A stretch of 64,000 bases of DNA from Pseudomonas putida (GCF_028682635.1 NZ_JANHLK010000015.1:102873-166872); one strand, 5' to 3'; counted from the stretch's first letter, positions 21,263-30,783 are shown. The notes: generated by a model from the letters alone, not told the origin. Program-made: numbers and translations.

Positions 21263-23482
21263 GTGCCCGACGCCATTCTGCGCCTCGCCTTGCCTTCGCC
21301 CCTGCGCCGCCTGTTCGACTACCGGGCGCCGGCCGGCGTGCTGCGTGCGCAATTGCACCCCGGCATGCGCTTGCGGGTGCCGTTCGGCCGGCGGGAAATG
21401 ATCGGGATCCTGGTGGAAGTCACCGACACCAGCGAAGTGCCGGCGGAAAAACTCAAGCCCGCCCTCGCACTGCTCGATGCCACGCCGCCGTTGCCGCCCG
21501 CGCTGTTCAAGCTGTGCCTGTGGACCTCGCAGTACTACCAGCACAGCCTCGGCGACACCTTGAGTTGGGCGCTGCCGGTGTTGCTGCGCCAGGGCGAACT
21601 GGCCGAGGCGCGCCAGGAGCGCTTCTGGTCCGCCGCACCAGGCGCCAGCCTCGACGACCCGCGAATCGCCCGTGCCCCGCGCCAGCGCGAAGCCCTGGCA
21701 ACGCTGGCCCAGCACCCCCACGGCGTCGCCCATCAGTTACTGAGCAAGCTGATGCTGAGCAAGGACAGCCTCGATCTGTTGCTGGCCAAGGAGCTGGTCC
21801 AGGTTGAAATCCGCAGGCACGCCCCCGGTGCCCGACACGAACACTGGCTGGCCCAACCCGAACTGCCACTCAACCCGGAACAGCGGGCCGCCTATGAAGC
21901 CATTCGCGCCGGGTTCGACAGTTACCACGCGTTCCTCCTCGCCGGCGTCACCGGCAGCGGCAAGACCGAAGTCTATCTGCAACTGATCCGCGAAACCCTG
22001 GAGGCCGGCAAGCAGGCGCTGGTGCTGATCCCGGAAATCAACCTCGGCCCGCAGACCCTGGCGCGCTTCGAGCAGCGTTTCAACGCGCGCATCGCGCTGA
22101 TTCACTCGGCGGTCAATGATCGCGAACGCCTCGAAGCCTGGCTCGCCGCCCGCGACGGCGAAGCCGACATCATAATCGGCACCCGCTCGGCGCTGTTCAC
22201 GCCGATGAAAAACCCGGGGCTGATCATCATCGACGAAGAGCACGACGGCTCCTATAAACAGCAGGAAGGCTTGCGGTACCACGCGCGCGACCTGGCGCTG
22301 GTCAGGGCACGTCAGGAAAACATCCCGATTGTCCTGGGATCCGCCACGCCCTCCCTGGAAAGCCTGCACAACGCCTACACCGGCCGCTATGGCCTGCTGC
22401 GGCTGAACGAACGCGCGGGCGGCGCCAAGCAACCACGCTTCCTGCGCCTGGATGTGAAAAGCCGTCCACTGGACAGCGGCATTTCCGGGCCCATGCAACA
22501 AGCCATCGGCCAGACGCTGGCTGCCGGCCAGCAGGTGCTGGTATTCCTCAACCGCCGCGGATTTGCGCCGACCCTGCTGTGTCACGACTGCGGCTGGATG
22601 TCCGAGTGCCAACGCTGCGATGCGCGCATGACCGTCCACCAGCGCTACGGCGAGCTGCGCTGTCATCATTGCGGCTATGTCGAACGCGTGCCGCGCCAGT
22701 GCCCCAAGTGCAACAAGGTCGACTTGCGCCCTGTGGGCGCCGGTACCGAACGGGCCGAGGAACGCCTGGGGATCCTGTTCCCGGACTATCCGGTACTGCG
22801 GGTCGACCGCGACAGCACGTCGCGCAAGGACGCCATGAACCAACTGTTCGCGACCATCCAGAAAGGCCAGCCCTGCATCCTGGTGGGCACGCAGATGCTC
22901 GCCAAGGGCCACCACTTTCCACGGGTGACCCTGGTCTCGATCCTGGATGCCGATGGCGGGCTGTTCTCCGGCGACTTCCGCGCCAGCGAGCGCATGGCGC
23001 AACTGATTGTCCAGGTCGCCGGTCGAGCAGGCCGGGCGGAAGAGCCGGGCAAGGTGATCATCCAGACACACCTGGCCGACCATCCGCTGCTGGTGCAGTT
23101 GACCGAACAGGGTTACTTCGCCTTTGCCGAGCAGGCCTTGAGCGAGCGGCGCGCGGCGGGATTGCCGCCGTTTGCGCATCTGGCGCTGCTGCGGGCCGAG
23201 GCACACAAGCCAGGGCAGGCCGAAGGCTTTCTGGATGAAGCGTGCAGCGAGGCCGAACGCCTGCTGGCCGAACAGAATCTGACCGGCATCGAATTGCTCG
23301 GGCCGGTGCCGGCGCCGATGGAACGTCGAGCCGGACGTTATCGTGCGCAGTTGTTGTTGCAGGCTACGGCAAGGGCGCCGCTGCATCGGTTGCTTGCCAG
23401 TTGGTTGCTGGTTTTGGAGCAAATGCCGAGTGGGCGGGCGGTGCGCTGGTCGCTCGATGTGGATCCCGTCGATCTGTATTGA
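21263..23482 (+). CDS. priA: Primosomal replication protein N' (PriA helicase)
   Basis: Superfamily 2 helicase that reloads DnaB at stalled or recombination-derived forks. The 739 residues comprise an N-terminal 3'-end-binding and winged-helix region (to about 200), Walker A GVTGSGKTEVY, DEEH box IIDEEHDGSYKQ and motif GSATPSLES. The zinc-binding cysteines lie at CHDCGWMSECQRCD and CHHCGY...CPKC, and the C-terminal helicase motif is QVAGRAGRAE. The start is GTG at 21263, giving MPDAILRLALPSPLRRLFDY as in relatives. Confidence 0.97.
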   Translation: MPDAILRLALPSPLRRLFDYRAPAGVLRAQLHPGMRLRVPFGRREMIGILVEVTDTSEVPAEKLKPALALLDATPPLPPALFKLCLWTSQYYQHSLGDTLSWALPVLLRQGELAEARQERFWSAAPGASLDDPRIARAPRQREALATLAQHPHGVAHQLLSKLMLSKDSLDLLLAKELVQVEIRRHAPGARHEHWLAQPELPLNPEQRAAYEAIRAGFDSYHAFLLAGVTGSGKTEVYLQLIRETLEAGKQALVLIPEINLGPQTLARFEQRFNARIALIHSAVNDRERLEAWLAARDGEADIIIGTRSALFTPMKNPGLIIIDEEHDGSYKQQEGLRYHARDLALVRARQENIPIVLGSATPSLESLHNAYTGRYGLLRLNERAGGAKQPRFLRLDVKSRPLDSGISGPMQQAIGQTLAAGQQVLVFLNRRGFAPTLLCHDCGWMSECQRCDARMTVHQRYGELRCHHCGYVERVPRQCPKCNKVDLRPVGAGTERAEERLGILFPDYPVLRVDRDSTSRKDAMNQLFATIQKGQPCILVGTQMLAKGHHFPRVTLVSILDADGGLFSGDFRASERMAQLIVQVAGRAGRAEEPGKVIIQTHLADHPLLVQLTEQGYFAFAEQALSERRAAGLPPFAHLALLRAEAHKPGQAEGFLDEACSEAERLLAEQNLTGIELLGPVPAPMERRAGRYRAQLLLQATARAPLHRLLASWLLVLEQMPSGRAVRWSLDVDPVDLY

Positions 23483-23495
23483 TTTTGAGATCGCA

Positions 23496-23588
23496 TTCGC
23501 GAGCAAGCCCGCTCCCACATGGGCTTTGTGCCTGACACATAAGGTATGAACACCGCAGATTCATTGTGGGAGCGGGCTTGCTCGCGAA
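23496..23588. repeat. REP inverted pair (REPIN), gctcgcgaa type
   Basis: ttcgcgagcaagcccgctcc then caca at the left is the exact reverse complement of the right unit ending gcttgctcgcgaa, with about 45 bases between them. It follows priA directly. Confidence 0.88.
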
Positions 23589-23720
23589 GGGGGCCTAATT
23601 GTTACCACATATCCACAACCTGCCTGCTAAGGTTGGCAAGCCCGCCCCGGCAACGGATAATGCCCAGTTTTTCCACCAGCGCACGATGCGCCGCCGCGCC
23701 AGCGGTCGAAAGAGAAGACC

Positions 23721-25457
23721 ATGAAAGACACCATTCGCCAGCTGATCCAACAAGCCATCACCCAACTCGTCAACGAAGGTGTGTTGCCTGAAGGCCTGTC
23801 GCCGGCGATCCAGGTGGAGAACTCCCGCGACAAGAAGAACGGCGACTTCGCCAGCAACATCGCCATGATGCTGGCCAAACCGGCCGGCATGAAGCCGCGC
23901 GACTTGGCGGAAAAAATCATCGCCGCGCTGCCAGCTGACGAAAACGTCTCCAAGGCCGAAATCGCAGGTCCAGGCTTCCTGAACTTCTTCCAGAACACCG
24001 ACGCCCTGGCTTCGCGCCTGGACGCCGCCCTGGCCGACGCCAACATCGGCGTGCGCAAGGCCGGCCCGGTCCAGCGCACCGTGGTCGACCTGTCGGCCCC
24101 TAACCTGGCCAAAGAAATGCACGTCGGCCACTTGCGCTCGACCATCATTGGCGACGGCGTGGCCCGCGTGCTCGAATTCCTCGGCGACGAAGTGATCCGC
24201 CAGAACCACGTCGGCGACTGGGGCACCCAGTTCGGCATGCTGATGGCGTACCTGCAGGAAAACCCGATCACCAGCGACGAGCTGTCGGACCTGGAAAACT
24301 TCTACCGCGCCGCCAAGCAGCGCTTCGACGAATCCGAAGAATTCGCCGACCGCGCCCGCGGCCTGGTGGTCAAGTTGCAGGCCGGCGATGCCGATTGCCT
24401 GGCACTGTGGACCAAGTTCAAGGACATCTCGCTGTCCCACTGCCAGAAGATTTACGAACTGCTGAACGTCAAGCTGACCATGGCCGACGTGATGGGCGAA
24501 AGCGCCTACAACGACGACCTGATCAACGTGGTCAACGACCTCAAGGCCGCCGGCATGCTGGTCGAGAGCAACGGCGCCCTGTGCGTGTTCCTCGACGAGT
24601 TCAAGAACGCCGATGGCGACCCGCTGCCGGTGATCATCGTCAAGGCCGACGGCGGCTACCTCTATGCCACCACCGACCTGGCTGCCGTGCGCTACCGCAG
24701 CGGCAAGCTCAATGCCGACCGCGCGCTGTACTTCGTCGACCAGCGTCAGGCCCTGCACTTCCAGCAGGTGTTCGCCGTGGCCCGCAAGGCCGGTTTCGTG
24801 ACCCATCCGATGGAAATGGAACACATGGGCTTCGGCACCATGAACGGCGCTGACGGCCGTCCGTTCAAGACCCGTGATGGCGGCACCGTGAAGCTGATCG
24901 ACCTGCTGACCGAAGCCCAGGAACGCGCCTACACCCTGGTGAAAGACAAGAACCCTGAACTGGCTGAAGCAGAGCTGCGCAACATCGCCAGGGTTGTGGG
25001 CATCGGCGCGGTGAAATACGCCGACCTGTCCAAGCACCGCACCAGCGACTACAGCTTCAACTTCGACCTGATGCTGAACTTCGAAGGCAACACCGCGCCC
25101 TACCTGCTGTACGCCTACACCCGCGTGGCTGGCGTGTTCCGCAAACTCGGCAAGGACTTCAGCGAGGTCGAAGGCCAGATCGTGCTCGAAGCACCGCACG
25201 AACACGAGCTGGCGGCAAAACTCGCGCAGTTTGGCGAAGTACTGAACAATGTGGCCGAGAAAGGCACGCCGCACATCCTCTGCACCTACCTGTATGACGT
25301 CGCCGGCCTGTTCTCCAGCTTCTACGAGAACTGCCCGATCCTCGCCGCCGACACCCCGGCGCAAATGCAGAGCCGCCTGCGCCTCGCCGCGCTGACCGGT
25401 CGCACTCTCAAGCAAGGCCTGGAACTCTTGGGCCTGGAAACTCTGGAGCGTATGTAA
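23721..25457 (+). CDS. argS: Arginyl-tRNA synthetase
   Basis: Class I aminoacyl-tRNA synthetase, 578 residues. The Arg-tRNA-synt N domain is at about 1-85. The HIGH-equivalent HVGH lies in SAPNLAKEMHVGHLRSTIIG, and GDWGTQFGMLMAYL follows. The C-terminal DALR anticodon-binding domain ends in QGLELLGLETLERM. No canonical KMSKS is seen, which is normal for many ArgRS. The downstream ftsN-like gene starts 1 base after the stop. Confidence 0.98.
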   Translation: MKDTIRQLIQQAITQLVNEGVLPEGLSPAIQVENSRDKKNGDFASNIAMMLAKPAGMKPRDLAEKIIAALPADENVSKAEIAGPGFLNFFQNTDALASRLDAALADANIGVRKAGPVQRTVVDLSAPNLAKEMHVGHLRSTIIGDGVARVLEFLGDEVIRQNHVGDWGTQFGMLMAYLQENPITSDELSDLENFYRAAKQRFDESEEFADRARGLVVKLQAGDADCLALWTKFKDISLSHCQKIYELLNVKLTMADVMGESAYNDDLINVVNDLKAAGMLVESNGALCVFLDEFKNADGDPLPVIIVKADGGYLYATTDLAAVRYRSGKLNADRALYFVDQRQALHFQQVFAVARKAGFVTHPMEMEHMGFGTMNGADGRPFKTRDGGTVKLIDLLTEAQERAYTLVKDKNPELAEAELRNIARVVGIGAVKYADLSKHRTSDYSFNFDLMLNFEGNTAPYLLYAYTRVAGVFRKLGKDFSEVEGQIVLEAPHEHELAAKLAQFGEVLNNVAEKGTPHILCTYLYDVAGLFSSFYENCPILAADTPAQMQSRLRLAALTGRTLKQGLELLGLETLERM

Positions 25458-25458
25458 G

Positions 25459-26166
25459 TTGGCTGCCAAGAAAAAACCTGCACCCAAGCGTGGCGCCAGC
25501 CGTTACCAAGCTCCAGCGAAGCAACCGATCCCGGGTTGGCTGTGGATGGCCATCGGCCTGACGGTCGGTGCATTCATCGTGTTCCTGATGAAACTGGAGC
25601 CGGGCAAGGGCAGCGACACGGTTAAGCGCGAGAAGGTGGAACAGCAACAGAAAGCCACCAAGATCGCCGAGGCCAACAAGACCCCGCCGAGCCCGACGCA
25701 ACCGGTGAAGCCGAAATACGACTTCTACACTTTGCTGCCGGAATCGGAAGTCATCGTGCCGCCGGACGCCGTACCGGAGAAAACCCTGCCGACGCCGCAA
25801 GTGCCTGCGATTCCGACGACACCGGTTACACCGGCGGAAGCGGCGAAGATCGATACGGCGCGCGCCCAGGCTGCTTTGTCCGGAATTACTCCGCCACCTG
25901 CGCCACCGGTCAAGGCTGCGCCGGTGACGAAGTTTTTCCTGCAGGCGGGCTCCTTCCGCAAAGAGACTGATGCGGACAAGGTTCGCGCGCAGATCATTCT
26001 GCTGGGGCAGGCTGTGGCGGTTGAATCCGGCACGGTGAAGGACGAGACCTGGTATCGGGTGCTGGTTGGACCGTTCAGCAATCGAGAGCAACTGACCACT
26101 GCGCAGAAACAATTGGCGGGCGCAGGCTTCAGCAATTTGTTGTTACAACAACGCCAGAGTCGCTGA
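25459..26166 (+). CDS. ftsN: FtsN-like SPOR-domain cell-division protein
   Basis: The 235-residue bitopic protein has a basic cytoplasmic N-terminus (MAAKKKPAPKRGASRYQ), one transmembrane helix (about 24-44, IPGWLWMAIGLTVGAFIVFLM), a Pro-rich periplasmic linker and a C-terminal SPOR domain (about 155-230, FFLQAGSFRKETDADKVRAQ). The start codon is TTG, almost contiguous with argS. Position immediately upstream of hslVU matches the E. coli ftsN-hslV-hslU order and supports the FtsN call, although sequence conservation outside SPOR is low in this family. Confidence 0.85.
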   Translation: MAAKKKPAPKRGASRYQAPAKQPIPGWLWMAIGLTVGAFIVFLMKLEPGKGSDTVKREKVEQQQKATKIAEANKTPPSPTQPVKPKYDFYTLLPESEVIVPPDAVPEKTLPTPQVPAIPTTPVTPAEAAKIDTARAQAALSGITPPPAPPVKAAPVTKFFLQAGSFRKETDADKVRAQIILLGQAVAVESGTVKDETWYRVLVGPFSNREQLTTAQKQLAGAGFSNLLLQQRQSR

Positions 26167-26193
26167 TTCCGTCAGAAACACCGCATCATCGTT

Positions 26194-26260
26194 CATCGCC
26201 AGCAGGCTGGCTCCCACAGGGTTGGCGCAGCCCTCTGTGGGAGCCAGCCTGCTGGCGATG
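26194..26260. repeat. REP inverted pair (REPIN), gctggcgat type
   Basis: catcgccagcaggctggctc then ccaca is mirrored by tgtgggagccagcctgctgg then cgatg after an 18-base spacer. It lies between the ftsN-like gene and hslV. Confidence 0.88.
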
Positions 26261-26399
26261 GCATCATGTACAACACCACATGTCCCCGTTTGACAAACAC
26301 CGCCCGTCCCCTCCCGCGCCCCACAGTTGAAATCCACTCCACCACCCCCATATGAATGGGCATAAGGCATTTTCGCCCCGCAGCGTGGAGACTCTTCCC

Positions 26400-26936
26400 T
26401 TGACCACCATCGTTTCAGTTCGCCGCCACGGCAAAGTCGTCATGGGCGGCGACGGCCAGGTTTCCCTTGGCAATACCGTGATGAAAGGCAACGCGAAAAA
26501 AGTTCGTCGCCTGTACCACGGCCAGGTCATTGCCGGTTTTGCCGGCGCCACCGCTGACGCCTTTACCCTCTTCGAACGCTTCGAGGGCCAGCTTGAAAAG
26601 CACCAGGGTCACCTGGTACGCGCCGCTGTCGAGCTCGCCAAGGAATGGCGCACCGACCGCACCCTGAGCCGCCTGGAAGCCATGCTCGCGGTCGCCAACA
26701 AAGACGCCTCCCTGATCATCACCGGCAACGGCGACGTGGTCGAGCCTGAAAACGGCCTGATCGCCATGGGTTCCGGTGGCGCCTACGCCCAGGCGGCCGC
26801 CAGCGCCCTGCTGAAAAAAACCGACCTGTCGGCCCGGGAAATCGTCGAAACCGCCCTCGGCATTGCCGGCGACATCTGTGTATTCACCAACCACACCCAG
26901 ACCATTGAGGAGCAGGACTGCGCCGAGCAAGCCTGA
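26400..26936 (+). CDS. hslV: ATP-dependent protease subunit HslV (ClpQ)
   Basis: Proteasome-like threonine peptidase that forms the proteolytic core with HslU. I placed the start at TTG 26400, giving MTTIVSVRRHGKVVMGGDGQ. After Met removal this exposes the catalytic Thr, and GGAG lies 9 bases upstream; the 178-residue length is standard. The open frame extends 16 codons further upstream (from 26352), but that version would bury the nucleophile. KGNAKKVRRLYHGQVIAGFA and GSGGAYAQAAA are typical motifs. Confidence 0.96.
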   Translation: MTTIVSVRRHGKVVMGGDGQVSLGNTVMKGNAKKVRRLYHGQVIAGFAGATADAFTLFERFEGQLEKHQGHLVRAAVELAKEWRTDRTLSRLEAMLAVANKDASLIITGNGDVVEPENGLIAMGSGGAYAQAAASALLKKTDLSAREIVETALGIAGDICVFTNHTQTIEEQDCAEQA

Positions 26937-26984
26937 TTCGGCCCCGTGCCACGGCTCATTCTTGCTTGAGGTCCTTTGAATATT

Positions 26985-28322
26985 ATGTCCATGACTCCCC
27001 GTGAAATCGTCCACGAACTCAATCGCCACATCATCGGCCAGGACGATGCCAAGCGCGCCGTCGCCATTGCCCTGCGCAACCGCTGGCGCCGCATGCAGCT
27101 GCCAGAAGAGCTGCGCGTTGAAGTAACGCCAAAGAACATCCTGATGATCGGCCCGACCGGTGTCGGTAAAACCGAGATCGCCCGTCGCCTGGCCAAACTG
27201 GCCAACGCGCCGTTCATCAAGGTCGAAGCGACCAAGTTTACCGAAGTCGGCTATGTCGGCCGCGACGTCGAATCGATCATTCGTGACCTGGCCGATGCCG
27301 CGATCAAGCTGCTGCGCGAACAGGAAATCGTCAAGGTTCGCCACCGCGCCGAAGACGCCGCCGAAGAGCGCATCCTTGATGCCCTGCTGCCACCGGCACG
27401 CATGGGCTTCAGCAACGACGATACCCCGTCTGCCGACTCCAACACCCGCCAGCTGTTCCGCAAGCGCCTGCGCGAAGGCCAGCTGGATGACAAGGAGATC
27501 GAGATCGAAGTCGCCGAAATGGCCGGCGTCGATATTTCCGCGCCACCGGGCATGGAAGAAATGACCAACCAGCTGCAAAGCCTGTTTGCCAACATGGGCA
27601 AGGGCAAGAAGAAGGCCCGCAAGCTCAAGGTCAAGGAAGCGCTCAAGCTGGTGCGCGACGAAGAAGCCGGCCGCCTGGTCAACGATGAAGAGTTGAAGGC
27701 CAAGGCCCTGGAAGCGGTCGAGCAGCACGGCATCGTGTTCATCGACGAAATCGACAAGGTCGCCAAGCGTGGTAATTCCGGCGGCGTCGATGTGTCCCGT
27801 GAAGGCGTGCAGCGCGACCTGCTGCCGCTGATCGAAGGCTGCACCGTCAACACCAAGCTGGGCATGGTCAAGACCGACCACATCCTGTTCATCGCCTCCG
27901 GTGCCTTCCACCTGAGCAAGCCGAGCGACCTGGTGCCCGAGCTGCAAGGCCGACTGCCGATCCGTGTCGAACTCAAGGCCCTGAGCCCTGAAGATTTCGA
28001 GCGCATCCTCAGCGAGCCTCACGCCTCGCTCACCGAACAATATTGCGCGCTGCTGAAAACCGAAGGCCTGGGTATCGAGTTCCTGCCGAGCGGCATCAAG
28101 CGCATCGCCGAGATCGCATGGCAGGTCAACGAGAAAACCGAAAACATCGGTGCCCGTCGCCTGCACACCTTGCTTGAACGCCTGCTGGAAGAAGTGTCTT
28201 TCAGTGCCGGCGACCTGGCCAGCGTGCATGACGACAAGGTGATCCAGATCGACGCCGACTACGTCAACAGCCACCTGGGCGAATTGGCGCAGAACGAAGA
28301 CCTGTCCCGTTATATCCTGTAA
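26985..28322 (+). CDS. hslU: ATP-dependent protease ATPase subunit HslU (ClpY)
   Basis: AAA+ unfoldase that feeds substrates to HslV. The 445 residues carry Walker A GPTGVGKTE (about 57-65), the GYVGRDVE pore motif, an inserted I-domain (about 110-240), Walker B GIVFIDEIDK, sensor-1 region HILFIASGAFH and the C-terminal LSRYIL that docks into HslV. I used ATG 26985 (MSMTPREIVHELN), which gives the usual length. A TTG three codons upstream has a better-spaced GAGG, so the exact start is uncertain. Confidence 0.97.
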   Translation: MSMTPREIVHELNRHIIGQDDAKRAVAIALRNRWRRMQLPEELRVEVTPKNILMIGPTGVGKTEIARRLAKLANAPFIKVEATKFTEVGYVGRDVESIIRDLADAAIKLLREQEIVKVRHRAEDAAEERILDALLPPARMGFSNDDTPSADSNTRQLFRKRLREGQLDDKEIEIEVAEMAGVDISAPPGMEEMTNQLQSLFANMGKGKKKARKLKVKEALKLVRDEEAGRLVNDEELKAKALEAVEQHGIVFIDEIDKVAKRGNSGGVDVSREGVQRDLLPLIEGCTVNTKLGMVKTDHILFIASGAFHLSKPSDLVPELQGRLPIRVELKALSPEDFERILSEPHASLTEQYCALLKTEGLGIEFLPSGIKRIAEIAWQVNEKTENIGARRLHTLLERLLEEVSFSAGDLASVHDDKVIQIDADYVNSHLGELAQNEDLSRYIL

Positions 28323-28331
28323 GCCATACTT

Positions 28332-28430
28332 GTAGGAGCGAGCTTGCTCGCGATGAACTTGAGAGCGACGCGTTTCTTCAGAGAAAACGCGTTATCGTTA
28401 ACGTCCATCGCGAGCAAGCTTGCTCCTACA
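28332..28430. repeat. REP inverted pair (REPIN), tgtaggagc/gctcgcgat type
   Basis: tgtaggagcgagcttgctcg then cgat and its near-exact reverse complement atcgcgagcaagcttgctcc then taca flank a spacer with an additional acgcgtttc / gaaaacgcgt dyad. It separates hslU from the DUF971 gene. Confidence 0.87.
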
Positions 28431-28458
28431 GGGTTCCATCCAAAACGGAACGGCGCTC

Positions 28459-28836
28459 ATGACCCAACTCCCCACCGACATCAAGCTGCACAAAGCCTCG
28501 AAAACCCTCACGCTCAAATACGCGTCCGGCGAGGAATACACCCTGCCCGCCGAATTCCTGCGCGTGCACTCCCCTTCCGCCGAGGTCCAGGGCCACGGCA
28601 AACCCATCCTGCAATTTGGCAAGATCAACGTAGGACTGAGCAAGATAGAACCGGCCGGTCAGTACGCACTGAAACTGACCTTCGACGATGGCCACGACAG
28701 CGGCCTGTTCACCTGGGAATACCTCTACGAACTGGGGCGACGTCATGACGCGCTCTGGGAGGATTATCTTGCCGAGCTCAAAGCCGCAGGAAAAACCCGC
28801 GACCCGAACGAATCCGTCGTCAAGCTGATGCTCTAG
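28459..28836 (+). CDS. DUF971 family protein (GBBH-like N-terminal domain)
   Basis: A 125-residue cytoplasmic protein that is entirely one DUF971 domain: LHKASKTLTLKYASGEEYTLPAEFLRVHSPSAE, then a YALKLTFDDGHDSGLFTWEYLYELG core. The same fold forms the N-terminus of gamma-butyrobetaine hydroxylase, and stand-alone versions are often near Fe-S genes, but its own function is unknown. The ATG at 28459 is chosen because the longer open frame runs back into the REP element. It is conserved next to hslVU in pseudomonads as far as I recall. Confidence 0.85.
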   Translation: MTQLPTDIKLHKASKTLTLKYASGEEYTLPAEFLRVHSPSAEVQGHGKPILQFGKINVGLSKIEPAGQYALKLTFDDGHDSGLFTWEYLYELGRRHDALWEDYLAELKAAGKTRDPNESVVKLML

Positions 28837-28952
28837 CCCGAGCCTCTTGCTCTTTAGAGGGCATTTTCTAATTTCATCTGTTTGAATGCTCGGCTTCAGG
28901 GCCGACGCTTGGCCCGCTTGCGAAAAAAATTAAACTCGGGTAACCAATGGAT

Positions 28953-28968
28953 TGGCAAGTTCCCTGCA
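28953..28968 (+). promoter_or_regulatory. Sigma-54 (-24/-12) promoter upstream of phaC1
   Basis: TGGCAAGTTCCCTGCA has GG and GC at exactly the -24/-12 spacing of the RpoN consensus TGGCAC-N5-TTGCA, with mismatches at only two consensus positions. It lies 125 bases before the phaC1 start. A sigma-54 promoter upstream of phaC1 has been described in P. aeruginosa. Confidence 0.6.
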
Positions 28969-29020
28969 GTGCTCTCTGAACTAAAAAGCAGTGATGCAGA
29001 ATTAACGTCACCCGAGCAGT

Positions 29021-29066
29021 AGTACCTGGCCGTTGCTGTGTGACTACACAGCAGGACCAAGGTACT
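29021..29066 (+). promoter_or_regulatory. Large leader hairpin in the phaC1 5' untranslated region
   Basis: An outer stem AGTACCT/AGGTACT encloses an inner 8-base-pair stem TGCTGTGT/ACACAGCA with a GACT loop. It has no T-tract, so it is not a simple terminator. It ends 26 bases before the phaC1 ATG, downstream of the predicted sigma-54 start. Confidence 0.6.
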
Positions 29067-29092
29067 CGTCTCAGGGCAATGGAGCGTCGTAG

Positions 29093-30772
29093 ATGAGTGA
29101 CAAGAGTAACGATGAGTTGAAGTATCAGGCCTCGGAGAACACCTTGGGGCTCAATCCTGTCGTTGGGCTGCGTGGAAAGGATCTACTGGCTTCTGCTCGA
29201 ATGGTGCTCAGGCAGGCCATCAGGCAACCGGTGCACAGCGTCAAGCATGTCGCGCATTTTGGTCTTGAACTCAAGAACGTGCTGTTTGGCAAATCCGGGC
29301 TGCAACCGACCAGCGATGACCGTCGCTTCGCCGATCCGGCCTGGAGTCAGAACCCGCTCTACAAACGTTATTTGCAAACCTACCTGGCGTGGCGCAAGGA
29401 GCTCCACGCCTGGATCGACGAGAGCACCCTCAGCCCCAGCGATGTGGCGCGCGGGCACTTCGTGATCAACCTCATGACCGAAGCCATGGCGCCGACCAAC
29501 ACCGCGGCCAACCCGGCGGCAGTCAAACGCTTTTTCGAAACCGGCGGCAAGAGCCTGCTCGATGGTCTCTCGCACCTGGCCAAGGATCTGGTGCACAACG
29601 GCGGCATGCCGAGCCAGGTCAACATGGGTGCGTTCGAAGTCGGCAAGAGCCTGGGCGTGACCGAAGGCGCGGTAGTATTCCGCAACGATGTACTGGAACT
29701 GATCCAGTACAAGCCGATCACCGAGCAGGTACACGAGCGACCATTGCTGGTGGTGCCGCCGCAGATCAACAAGTTCTACGTGTTCGACCTGAGCCCGGAC
29801 AAGAGCCTGGCGCGGTTCTGCCTGCGCAACAACATGCAGACCTTCATCGTCAGCTGGCGCAACCCGACCAAGGAACAGCGCGAGTGGGGCCTGTCGACCT
29901 ACATCGAAGCCCTCAAGGAAGCGGTTGACGTCGTCACTGCGATCACCGGCAGCAAAGACGTGAACATGCTCGGGGCCTGCTCCGGCGGCATCACCTGCAC
30001 CGCGCTGCTGGGCCACTACGCGGCGATCGGCGAGAACAAGGTCAATGCCCTGACCTTGCTGGTGAGCGTGCTGGACACCACCCTGGACAGCGACGTTGCC
30101 CTGTTCGTCAATGAGCAGACCCTCGAAGCCGCCAAGCGCCACTCGTATCAGGCCGGCGTACTGGAAGGCCGCGACATGGCGAAAGTCTTCGCCTGGATGC
30201 GTCCCAACGACCTGATCTGGAACTACTGGGTCAACAATTACCTGCTGGGCAACGAACCGCCGGTATTCGACATCCTGTTCTGGAACAACGACACCACCCG
30301 GTTGCCCGCCGCGTTCCACGGCGACCTGATCGAGCTGTTCAAAAACAACCCACTGATTCGCCCGAATGCACTGGAAGTGTGCGGTACCGCCATCGACCTC
30401 AAGCAAGTGACGGCCGACATCTTTTCCCTGGCCGGCACCAACGACCACATCACCCCGTGGCGGTCCTGCTACAAGTCGTCGCAACTGTTCGGCGGCAATG
30501 TTGAATTCGTGCTGTCGAGCAGCGGACATATCCAGAGCATCCTGAATCCGCCGGGTAATCCGAAATCCCGCTACATGACCAGCACCGAACCGGCGAGCAG
30601 TGCCGATGAATGGCAACAGAATGCCACCAAGCACACCGATTCCTGGTGGCTGCACTGGCAGGCCTGGCAGGCCCAGCGCTCGGGCGAGCTGAAAAAGTCC
30701 CCGGTAAAACTGGGCAGCAAGGCTTACCCGGCAGGCGAGGCGGCGCCAGGCACTTACGTACACGAGCGTTAA
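29093..30772 (+). CDS. phaC1: Class II poly(3-hydroxyalkanoate) synthase 1
   Basis: Polymerises (R)-3-hydroxyacyl-CoA into medium-chain-length PHA on the granule surface. The 559-residue product has the N-terminal class II region and an alpha/beta-hydrolase core with the lipase-like box GACSGG (nucleophile Cys296). The catalytic Asp lies in GTNDHITPW and the His in SSSGHIQSILNPPGNPK. It is the first gene of phaC1-phaZ-phaC2-phaD. The start codon region (ACAAGAGTAAC) is A-rich and resembles the Crc-target region known at P. putida phaC1, although degenerate. Predicted to be under sigma-54 control from 28953. Confidence 0.97.
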   Translation: MSDKSNDELKYQASENTLGLNPVVGLRGKDLLASARMVLRQAIRQPVHSVKHVAHFGLELKNVLFGKSGLQPTSDDRRFADPAWSQNPLYKRYLQTYLAWRKELHAWIDESTLSPSDVARGHFVINLMTEAMAPTNTAANPAAVKRFFETGGKSLLDGLSHLAKDLVHNGGMPSQVNMGAFEVGKSLGVTEGAVVFRNDVLELIQYKPITEQVHERPLLVVPPQINKFYVFDLSPDKSLARFCLRNNMQTFIVSWRNPTKEQREWGLSTYIEALKEAVDVVTAITGSKDVNMLGACSGGITCTALLGHYAAIGENKVNALTLLVSVLDTTLDSDVALFVNEQTLEAAKRHSYQAGVLEGRDMAKVFAWMRPNDLIWNYWVNNYLLGNEPPVFDILFWNNDTTRLPAAFHGDLIELFKNNPLIRPNALEVCGTAIDLKQVTADIFSLAGTNDHITPWRSCYKSSQLFGGNVEFVLSSSGHIQSILNPPGNPKSRYMTSTEPASSADEWQQNATKHTDSWWLHWQAWQAQRSGELKKSPVKLGSKAYPAGEAAPGTYVHER

Positions 30773-30783
30773 ACCCACAAACC

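Noticed and set aside
23721..25457. Broken argS because no KMSKS motif is visible
   Set aside because: Many arginyl-tRNA synthetases lack a canonical KMSKS; length and all other motifs are intact.
26352..26399. N-terminal extension of hslV from ATG 26352
   Set aside because: It would bury the catalytic N-terminal threonine; TTG 26400 has a well-spaced GGAG and gives the family length.
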